DNA of 16,452 nucleotides, taken from the NCBI GenBank assembly GCA_001805885.1, contig MHHC01000073.1, positions 1 to 16,452 of the forward strand, given 5' to 3'. Shown piece by piece: positions 1-4,483 of this stretch (within the stretch, counting starts at the first letter, position 1; each line of letters begins with the position of its first letter). The notes beneath the pieces were generated by a model, which worked only from the letters and a program-made list of their open reading frames with translations, made no database searches and had not been told where the DNA came from. This DNA is from Omnitrophica WOR_2 bacterium RIFCSPLOWO2_12_FULL_51_24 (GTDB lineage Bacteria; Omnitrophota; Gorgyraeia; Pluralincolimonadales; Pluralincolimonadaceae). The translations under genes were made by a program, and so were the position numbers.

Positions 1-4
1 CAGG

Positions 5-676
5 ATGATAAAAATGAAAATATGGATTACGGCCGTTGTTATAGCACTGGTTTCTGCCCCTTCTCATGCAGAGACAAGTAATCGATGCGAAGCTGTCATG
101 GTTGAAGACATGCGCATCACCTTTACAAATTCACATGGCGATATGACTGTTACCGCAGGCAAAGGTTTTGAGCGGAGCTACACGTGGGCGGGAGGGACCC
201 GATCACTTGTCATGTGGCCTCGTAAAGAGCGGTGGTATGGCAGTCTTGGGATGTACAATCCAGGAGCATACATAGAAGGCGAGCTAGAACAGTGGAAAGA
301 GCATGATGGTATCAAGCGATGCGTGGCTGAAGAGGGACAACGCCACTTCACAAATACAACAGATGCCGTCGCATGGATACGGAAAAGAGGGGCGCGGCTG
401 GACTATGTCTACAACGATAGCGGGCTGGTCGTCGGAATGGACAAGCAGCCGCCATCGCTTGAGGATAGGAAGAAAGGCGATTTTCCTGGAACCCTTCTTG
501 TGGATGTGTGGCAGGTTTACATCAACGGCAAGAAACCGGAGAAGCTAGAAGGGTCAAGAAATAGTGCAATTACAGTCTACTATCCACCCTCCTACGACAT
601 GCAGACGGTTGAACCTCCGAAGGAGCCGGTGGATCATGACTACTGCCCTTTTGATGCCTCGAAGTTCTTCAAGTAG
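5..676 (+). CDS. Exported protein of unknown function, integron cassette 1
   Basis: The 223-residue product is not recognised. It starts with a clear Sec signal peptide: positive MKIW start, hydrophobic core, and a likely cut after SHA near residue 22. It is therefore periplasmic or secreted. The mature part is rich in Trp, Tyr and Gly, with Cys at about residues 28, 106 and 215 that could form a disulphide. A second in-frame ATG at position 14 is an equally good start; the bases that would hold a ribosome binding site for the first ATG are at the window edge. The gene ends 17 bases before attC site 1 and occupies most of its cassette. No promoter is visible, so expression may depend on read-through from an upstream cassette promoter. 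Confidence 0.75.
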   Translation: MIKMKIWITAVVIALVSAPSHAETSNRCEAVMVEDMRITFTNSHGDMTVTAGKGFERSYTWAGGTRSLVMWPRKERWYGSLGMYNPGAYIEGELEQWKEHDGIKRCVAEEGQRHFTNTTDAVAWIRKRGARLDYVYNDSGLVVGMDKQPPSLEDRKKGDFPGTLLVDVWQVYINGKKPEKLEGSRNSAITVYYPPSYDMQTVEPPKEPVDHDYCPFDASKFFK

Positions 677-693
677 AGAATGAAAGATAGAAC

Positions 694-754
694 TGCCAAC
701 AACCGCATGCACTGGACCCCGAAGCGTCGGGGCTGGTGATGCGCGACGTTGTGC
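694..754 (+). other. attC site 1 (short type, 61 bp)
   Basis: The outer boxes are TGCCAAC (694-700) and GTTGTGC (748-754). The inner arms pair through GCAT(G)CAC and GTGATGC with one extra unpaired G, and the tip is CCCCGA / TCGGGG around an AGCG loop. It is nearly identical to the site at 1902-1962. The left box fits the consensus loosely, but it follows the rule seen in the other sites of matching its own cassette start. Confidence 0.82.
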
Positions 755-762
755 GAGAAAAT

Positions 763-1206
763 ATGAATAAAATATACATTGTATTAATTGTCATACTATT
801 TGGAATAACTATGAATGCAAATGCCGATAAAAAGGAATGGAAAGATGAGCCAGGTTATTGCAATTGCTTATTAGTAACGATGGCGCGTACAAAGATAAAT
901 GAAATAGAAATAAATTCAAAATATAATGTACCCAATCTAGAAGAATTGGCAAAAGATATTCCCGATACACTTGAATGGATTAGAGCTCAAGAGTTTAATT
1001 ATCCTAAACTAAATTCTTCAATTGTGATCGAAATATTATGTAATTCTGCTGAAATGAAAACTAGTCTATTCGGGAGGAAAACTGGAATTATTAATGTCCA
1101 TGACGCTCAAAAAGATAATGGACCAATTGTTCAAAGAAAATATCATTTGAAGCTTAATAAAATAAAAGATGTTATTGTATTAAATGTTCGATTAGAAAAT
1201 AAATGA
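763..1206 (+). CDS. Exported small protein of unknown function, integron cassette 2
   Basis: The 147-residue product is not recognised. The chosen ATG lies nine bases past the attC right box. An upstream in-frame ATG at 736 falls inside the attC stem and would put charged residues before the signal peptide, so it is unlikely. Residues 1-21 form a signal peptide (MNKIY start, hydrophobic core, cut after NANA). The mature part has the pair CNC at about residues 34-36 and a further Cys near 92, is rich in Lys, Ile and Asn, and ends in a basic, beta-rich stretch. The coding DNA is much more AT-rich than its neighbours, pointing to a separate origin. The only ribosome-binding-like sequence is GAGAAA just upstream, and no internal promoter is evident. 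Confidence 0.75.
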   Translation: MNKIYIVLIVILFGITMNANADKKEWKDEPGYCNCLLVTMARTKINEIEINSKYNVPNLEELAKDIPDTLEWIRAQEFNYPKLNSSIVIEILCNSAEMKTSLFGRKTGIINVHDAQKDNGPIVQRKYHLKLNKIKDVIVLNVRLENK

Positions 1207-1221
1207 AATAGAAATATAAAC

Positions 1222-1297
1222 GCACAACATTTCACTCCAGCGGACGGCGCTGGCATCCTGTTTTAATGTCGCCGCCGCTGAGCTCTTAACGTTGGGC
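1222..1297 (+). other. attC site 2 (long type, 76 bp)
   Basis: The outer boxes are GCACAAC (1222-1228) and GTTGGGC (1291-1297). The arms CCAGCGGACGGCG and CGCCGCCGCTGA pair with one unpaired A, leaving a larger variable loop. It shares its left arm, the CCTGTTTTAA loop part and GCCGCTGAG with the site at 2623-2697, but not with the two short sites. Confidence 0.88.
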
Positions 1298-1308
1298 AAC
1301 AAAAATAA

Positions 1309-1338
1309 TTGACAAGTGTACCCCATTTGTGCTACAAT
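1309..1338 (+). promoter_or_regulatory. Promoter of the toxin-antitoxin cassette
   Basis: TTGACA (1309-1314) and TACAAT (1333-1338) are separated by 18 bases. The site lies wholly inside the cassette, right after the attC right box, so the toxin-antitoxin pair carries its own promoter and does not need an external integron promoter. Confidence 0.8.
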
Positions 1339-1363
1339 TAGCGGCATAAAAGGAGGAGACACA

Positions 1364-1624
1364 ATGAGCAAAAATGCTGTCATCCGGGCTAGGGTCGAGA
1401 CTGATTTAAAGGAGCATGCCGAAGCCGTTTTTCGGCGTCTCGGTGTTTCAACAACCCAGGCTATCGCTATCTTCTACAAGCAAGTGGTCCTCCGAAAAGG
1501 ACTACCATTTGACGTTAGGATTCCGAACGAGACAACACGAAGGACGTTTGAGGCAACAGATGCCGGGCGTGACGTGATTCTCTGTAAAGATGCGAAGGAC
1601 ATGTTCCAAAAATTGGGAATCTGA
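1364..1624 (+). CDS. RelB/DinJ-family antitoxin, integron cassette 3
   Basis: This 86-residue protein has the N-terminal ribbon-helix-helix pattern of DinJ/RelB antitoxins: a basic strand NAVIRARVETDLK, then two helices including the STTQAIAIFYKQV segment, followed by GLPFDV, a typical DinJ-family stretch before the toxin-binding tail. Family members bind and neutralise a YafQ/RelE-type mRNA interferase and, as dimers, repress their own promoter. The ATG has a strong AGGAGG site eight bases upstream. The stop overlaps the start of the toxin gene by one base (TGATG), so translation is probably coupled. The pair fills its cassette and very likely stabilises the array. Confidence 0.9.
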   Translation: MSKNAVIRARVETDLKEHAEAVFRRLGVSTTQAIAIFYKQVVLRKGLPFDVRIPNETTRRTFEATDAGRDVILCKDAKDMFQKLGI

Positions 1625-1896
1625 TGTATGCGCCTGCCTACACGAAGCAGTTCTCCAAAGACGTTAAGCTCGCTCAGAGGCGTCGAAAGAACATGGAGAA
1701 ACTGAAGATGGTTGTCAGTAGTTTGATCGCTGGTGAGCGGCTGGATCCGATTCACCGAGACCACAAACTCACCGGGGATTATATGGGTCGACGAGAATGC
1801 CATATAGAATCGGATTGGTTGTTGATATATAAGATCCATGGTGACACCATAGTTTTCGAGCGGAATGGCAATCATTCCGATCTATTCAAGAAATAG
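1624..1896 (+). CDS. YafQ-family (RelE superfamily) mRNA interferase toxin, integron cassette 3
   Basis: This 90-residue basic protein belongs to the YafQ branch of RelE toxins, which cleave mRNA on the ribosome. Visible family marks are the start YTKQFSKDVKLAQRR, the HKLTGDY segment, RECHIESDWLLIYKI in the central sheet, and the C-terminal NHSDLF, which carries the His that acts in catalysis in YafQ. All catalytic-region residues seem present, so it is likely active. It overlaps the antitoxin stop codon by one base and has no separate promoter, the usual antitoxin-first order. It ends five bases before the attC left box. Confidence 0.9.
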   Translation: MYAPAYTKQFSKDVKLAQRRRKNMEKLKMVVSSLIAGERLDPIHRDHKLTGDYMGRRECHIESDWLLIYKIHGDTIVFERNGNHSDLFKK

Positions 1897-1901
1897 CGAT
1901 T

Positions 1902-1962
1902 GCCCAACAATCGCATGCACCAGACCCCGAAGCGTCGGGGCCGGTGATGCGCAACGTTAGAT
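1902..1962 (+). other. attC site 3 (short type, 61 bp)
   Basis: The boxes GCCCAAC (1902-1908) and GTTAGAT (1956-1962) match the RYYYAAC and GTTRRRY consensus exactly. The inner arms GCATGCACC and GGTGATGC pair with one extra-helical G, and the stem tip is CCCCGA / TCGGGG. This is the most canonical attC of the array and almost a copy of attC site 1. Confidence 0.92.
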
Positions 1963-1986
1963 GAAAAATAAAAAAAGGAGGCTTCC

Positions 1987-2628
1987 ATGAAAGGAATTAA
2001 GTTATATTCAAAATTAGTATTGCTGAGTATTTTGTTGATAAGTGTAAGCGGTTGTTTTGAAGAACAATCGCCTTATCTGATGGAGAGTAAAATTGATCTG
2101 CAAAATCCGAATGGAATTTATGAGGTAATACTATATAGAGCAGTTCAGGAAGCCTTTAAACAAATAAAATGGGATCGGTATCAAGATAAAAAAATATTTT
2201 ACGATGTTCAAGAAATAACCGACGGATACCTTGATAATGTTGTTGCTGCTTTGGTAGAGCACAAATTCCTGGAGGCAGGAGGAAAAATTCTTGTTGTGGA
2301 CAAAACCGGTGAAAATAAAGATAAATCAGAGGGGCAAATAAAAAGAGAGACAATATACGATTATGACGTATATATCACCGTCCCAATAACCGGCGTTTAT
2401 TATTATGAAGGATTTCTTAAAAGAAACTACGTTGCTTATGTTATGGTAAACTTGTTTGAAAAACAAAAAGATAGCTCGGAGCGGAGCTACTCAAGCGGCG
2501 TTATTGAAAAAAAATTTGAAAAGTTTATTCCGAGTAAAGTATGTATTGTTAGCTTGTGGGTTCTTTTGTTGTCGGTGGTGATATTGTTAATTACAAAAAT
2601 ATTATTTCAAAAGAAGATCAACATCTAA
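1987..2628 (+). CDS. Lipoprotein with C-terminal membrane helix, unknown function, integron cassette 4
   Basis: The 213-residue product is not recognised. It begins with a lipoprotein signal peptide ending in SVSGC (lipidated Cys 23). It has a charged, Tyr-rich periplasmic domain (about 24-183) and a second hydrophobic segment at about 186-206 followed by a short basic tail, so it would be held in the membrane at both ends. The domain from about residue 45 to 170, with alternating beta-type segments, could be an assembly or secretion lipoprotein fold, but I cannot name a family. The ATG follows a strong AAAAAAGGAGG site. The DNA is AT-rich. The stop codon TAA lies inside the left box of attC site 4, so gene and recombination site overlap. 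Confidence 0.78.
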   Translation: MKGIKLYSKLVLLSILLISVSGCFEEQSPYLMESKIDLQNPNGIYEVILYRAVQEAFKQIKWDRYQDKKIFYDVQEITDGYLDNVVAALVEHKFLEAGGKILVVDKTGENKDKSEGQIKRETIYDYDVYITVPITGVYYYEGFLKRNYVAYVMVNLFEKQKDSSERSYSSGVIEKKFEKFIPSKVCIVSLWVLLLSVVILLITKILFQKKINI

Positions 2629-2697
2629 CATTTCACTCCAGCGGACTGTCCCAGCGTCCTGTTTTAAGGTGCCAGCCGCTGAGTTCAAACGTTAGAC
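2623..2697 (+). other. attC site 4 (long type, 75 bp), right border of the array
   Basis: The boxes ATCTAAC (2623-2629) and GTTAGAC (2691-2697) match the consensus. The inner arms share CATTTCACTCCAGCGGAC and GCCGCTGAG with the site at 1222-1297. No further attC follows, so 2691/2692 is the likely border between array and chromosome. Confidence 0.9.
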
Positions 2698-2713
2698 CTT
2701 GACAAATAAAACG

Positions 2714-2741
2714 GTTGAGTTTCCGCCCGCGAAGTTATAAA
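2714..2741 (+). promoter_or_regulatory. Possible queH promoter giving a leaderless transcript
   Basis: TTGAGT (2714-2719) and TATAAA (2736-2741) are 16 bases apart. Transcription would begin about 2748-2750, at or next to the GTG start. No ribosome binding site precedes that GTG, which agrees with a leaderless message. Confidence 0.45.
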
Positions 2742-2749
2742 ATATCCCT

Positions 2750-3295
2750 GTGTCAGAGAAACCCAGATTACTTTTGCATGTCTGCTGTGCGCCTTGCTGC
2801 ACCTACCCGATAACAGCTCTGCAGGATGAATTTGATGTTGAGTTGTTCTTTTACAACCCCAACATCCATCCGGAAGGAGAGTACAAGGCCCGGCTTGATG
2901 AGGCGGAGAGATACGCCGCGAAGATAGGCGTCATAGTGCATAAATCCGAGTACGAGGCGGACGCGTGGTTCCGGGCCACATCCGGCCTCCAGGACGAGCC
3001 CGAGGGCGGAGACCGCTGCGAAATATGCTACAGGATGAGGCTCGGGAAGACCGCGCGGTTCGGCGCGGCCAATGACTTCGATTATTTCGCCACGACGCTC
3101 AGCATCAGCCCGCACAAGGATTCGCATATGATAAATATGCTCGGCGAGCTGATCGCCGATATGTATATGCTGAAATTCTACAGCGCGGACTTTAAGAAGA
3201 ACGACGGTTTCAAGAAATCCGCGCAGATGTCTAAAGAAGCGGGCTTATACAGGCAGGACTATTGCGGTTGCCAATACAGCAAAAAGGAGAAATAG
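2750..3295 (+). CDS. queH: Epoxyqueuosine reductase QueH
   Basis: This 181-residue protein matches the QueH (former DUF208) family, which reduces epoxyqueuosine to queuosine at the wobble position of tRNAs as the non-QueG enzyme. The family-defining HVCCAPC stretch is at residues 10-16 (Cys 12, 13, 16, 17), followed by RCEICY (Cys 90, 93) and the C-terminal CGCQYS (Cys 172, 174). These cysteines supply the Fe-S cluster and redox site. Length is normal. The start is GTG: an in-frame stop lies three codons upstream, so the start cannot be moved back, and there is no ribosome binding site. It is the first gene after the cassette array and is closely followed by a zinc-ribbon gene whose ribosome binding site lies in the end of queH. 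Confidence 0.93.
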   Translation: MSEKPRLLLHVCCAPCCTYPITALQDEFDVELFFYNPNIHPEGEYKARLDEAERYAAKIGVIVHKSEYEADAWFRATSGLQDEPEGGDRCEICYRMRLGKTARFGAANDFDYFATTLSISPHKDSHMINMLGELIADMYMLKFYSADFKKNDGFKKSAQMSKEAGLYRQDYCGCQYSKKEK

Positions 3296-3299
3296 ACCG

Positions 3300-3614
3300 T
3301 TGAAGAAATGCCCGTATTGCGCCGAGGAGATCCAGGAAGATGCCATAAAGTGCAAGCACTGCGGCGAGTTCCTAGATAAGCAGAAGCAGAGGTGGTATTT
3401 CAAAACTTACGCGTTCGTAATAGCTTTTCTGTGCATCGGGCCGTTCGCGTTGCCCATGGTGTGGTTCAACCCGAATTACAGCAAGACGAAGAAGGTAAAC
3501 GTAACGCTTATTACTTTGGCGGTAAGCGCGGTACTGTTTATCATGTTTTGGGGCGCGGTGAGATCGATCGGTGATTATTATCATCAGATCGGGGAGATGT
3601 TCCCGAAAATATAA
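3300..3614 (+). CDS. Zinc-ribbon membrane protein, unknown function
   Basis: This 104-residue protein starts with a zinc ribbon: CPYC at residues 4-7 and CKHC at 18-21, of the type found at the start of many small bacterial membrane proteins. Two hydrophobic segments (about 35-55 and 67-87) follow, with a short charged loop, so it is an inner-membrane hairpin with the ribbon in the cytoplasm. The start is TTG, supported by an AGGAGA site eight bases upstream in the end of queH. It probably shares the queH transcript. Its role is unknown. Confidence 0.82.
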   Translation: MKKCPYCAEEIQEDAIKCKHCGEFLDKQKQRWYFKTYAFVIAFLCIGPFALPMVWFNPNYSKTKKVNVTLITLAVSAVLFIMFWGAVRSIGDYYHQIGEMFPKI

Positions 3615-3630
3615 AAAAGGAGGAGACGAA

Positions 3631-3867
3631 ATGGCTGGAGATCAGGACTTGAAATCGAAGGTCCAGGAAGCGCTGAACAAGGTACGCCCGATGCTGCAGG
3701 CTGATGGGGGCGACATCGAACTCATCGACGTCGTCGGTAAGGTCGTGAAAGTGAAACTGACCGGCGCGTGCGGATGCTGCCCGATGTCGCAGATGACGCT
3801 GCAGATGGGCGTACAGCGCGCGATCAAAGAAGTCATACCTGAAATCGAAAGAGTGGAAGCGGTATAG
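3631..3867 (+). CDS. NifU C-terminal-domain (Nfu-type) Fe-S cluster carrier
   Basis: This 78-residue protein is a stand-alone NifU C-terminal domain. It has the family pattern KVRPMLQADGGDIELIDV at the start, VKLTGACGCCPMS with the CxxC pair (Cys 48 and 51) that holds a 4Fe-4S cluster between two subunits, and MGVQRAIKEVIPEI at the end. Such proteins carry Fe-S clusters to client enzymes. The ATG was chosen for the strong AGGAGG site eight bases upstream; the longer open frame beginning at 3571 lacks any family match before this Met. QueH two genes upstream is an Fe-S enzyme, which makes the grouping sensible, though a direct link is inference. Confidence 0.92.
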   Translation: MAGDQDLKSKVQEALNKVRPMLQADGGDIELIDVVGKVVKVKLTGACGCCPMSQMTLQMGVQRAIKEVIPEIERVEAV

Positions 3868-3886
3868 AATTAAGGAGGAAATTTTC

Positions 3887-3915
3887 TTGACAAAGGTTTT
3901 TGGGTTAAGTATACT
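3887..3915 (+). promoter_or_regulatory. Promoter of the TIGR04073-type gene
   Basis: TTGACA (3887-3892) and TATACT (3910-3915) have an ideal 17-base spacing. The ATG at 3939 follows 24 bases on, with AAGGGGG as the ribosome binding site. Confidence 0.85.
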
Positions 3916-3938
3916 GTATCCAAAAGAAAGGGGGAAAC

Positions 3939-4274
3939 ATGAAGAGCAGATTGTTAACGACGACAATTTTAGTGTTGGTAGTGGTCGGTCTCCTGGCCAT
4001 AAGCGCGCCTTCATACGCCCAGAGTGCTTTAAATAAGCTTGGCCGCGGCATCGTGAATACCTTCACGGGCTGGCTCGAGGTCCCGAAAGGGGTTGTCGAT
4101 GAAAGCAAGGCAAATAATGTATTTACCGGCCTCACAGTAGGGACGATAAAGGGATTAGGATTAGGCCTCGTCCGCACCGGCGCGGGGATCTATGAAGCTT
4201 TGACATTCCCGTTCCCGATCCCAGAGGGCTATGAACCGATCGTAAAGCCAGAATTCGTCTATTCCGGCGAATAG
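3939..4274 (+). CDS. Exosortase-system-associated exported protein, TIGR04073 type
   Basis: This 111-residue protein has a signal peptide (cut after SYA, about residue 27) and a short mature part. It carries the pattern LGRGIVNTFTGWLEVPKG, then a Gly-rich GTIKGLGLGLVRTGAGIYE segment, and the ending FPFPIPEGYEPIVKPEFV, which I recognise as the TIGR04073 family often found in genomes with exosortase/PEP-CTERM-like sorting. Its biochemical role is not known; the Gly-rich stretch may lie in or across the outer membrane. It forms its own transcription unit with a consensus promoter and a strong terminator, suggesting high constitutive expression. Confidence 0.82.
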   Translation: MKSRLLTTTILVLVVVGLLAISAPSYAQSALNKLGRGIVNTFTGWLEVPKGVVDESKANNVFTGLTVGTIKGLGLGLVRTGAGIYEALTFPFPIPEGYEPIVKPEFVYSGE

Positions 4275-4305
4275 TAAAATCTCGTAGTTAGAAGAAATAA
4301 TCTTG

Positions 4306-4334
4306 CGGGCCCCGAAACTTCGGGGCCCGTTTTT
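4306..4334 (+). terminator. Rho-independent terminator
   Basis: CGGGCCCCGA (4306-4315) pairs perfectly with TCGGGGCCCG (4320-4329) around a four-base loop and is followed by TTTTT (4330-4334). It ends the TIGR04073-type gene and isolates the next promoter. Confidence 0.93.
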
Positions 4335-4365
4335 ACGGTTGAATTCAAAACGTGATAATTTATTC

Positions 4366-4394
4366 TTGACAAAGCGTCGTTTATATGGCATTAT
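4366..4394 (+). promoter_or_regulatory. Promoter of the glycosidase / binding-protein locus
   Basis: TTGACA (4366-4371) and CATTAT (4389-4394) are 17 bases apart, followed by an approximately 80-base leader before the ATG at 4484. The -35 context CTTGACAAA is the same as in the promoter at 3887. Confidence 0.7.
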
Positions 4395-4483
4395 TGAAAC
4401 AACCTACTTATTAACAATACCTTATATTCCCATTTTAAAAAGTCCCCTAAACTGACAGATCAAAATGGAGTAGGAGATATCGT

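Larger units (their letters stand above)
1..2697 (+). mobile_element. Integron gene-cassette array (four cassettes, integrase not in window)
   Basis: Four single-promoter or promoterless gene units, all on the plus strand, each end in an imperfect palindrome bounded by RYYYAAC-like and GTTRRRY-like boxes, which is the layout of integron attC sites. Using the G/TT cleavage point, the cassettes run from before the window to 748, 749-1291, 1292-1956 and 1957-2691. In every complete cassette the arm before the stem (CGCACAAC, TTGCCCAAC, CATCTAAC) is the exact reverse complement of that cassette's own first bases (GTTGTGCG, GTTGGGCAA, GTTAGATG), as expected for circles inserted by an integron integrase. 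Base composition changes sharply between cassettes; the second is strongly AT-rich. No intI gene or attI site is present. By array polarity they would lie to the left, or this may be an integrase-less attC cluster (CALIN). Confidence 0.88.

Noticed and set aside
711..741. GC-rich hairpins CCCCGA/TCGGGG in the short attC sites read as terminators
   Set aside because: No T-run follows, and the flanking boxes and cassette-matching arms are explained by attC function.
2699..2704. TTGACA just after the array as the queH -35 box
   Set aside because: At 17-18 bases downstream there is only GC-rich sequence; TTGAGT with TATAAA is a better fit, although still weak.
2698..3299. queH as a fifth integron cassette
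   Set aside because: No attC palindrome or GGTCTAAC box follows it, and it runs on into the zinc-ribbon and Nfu genes with matching ribosome-binding-site style.
3541..4014. A 157-residue minus-strand open frame across the Nfu and TIGR04073 genes
   Set aside because: It spans two confirmed plus-strand genes and the promoter between them; its sequence is low in recognisable structure.
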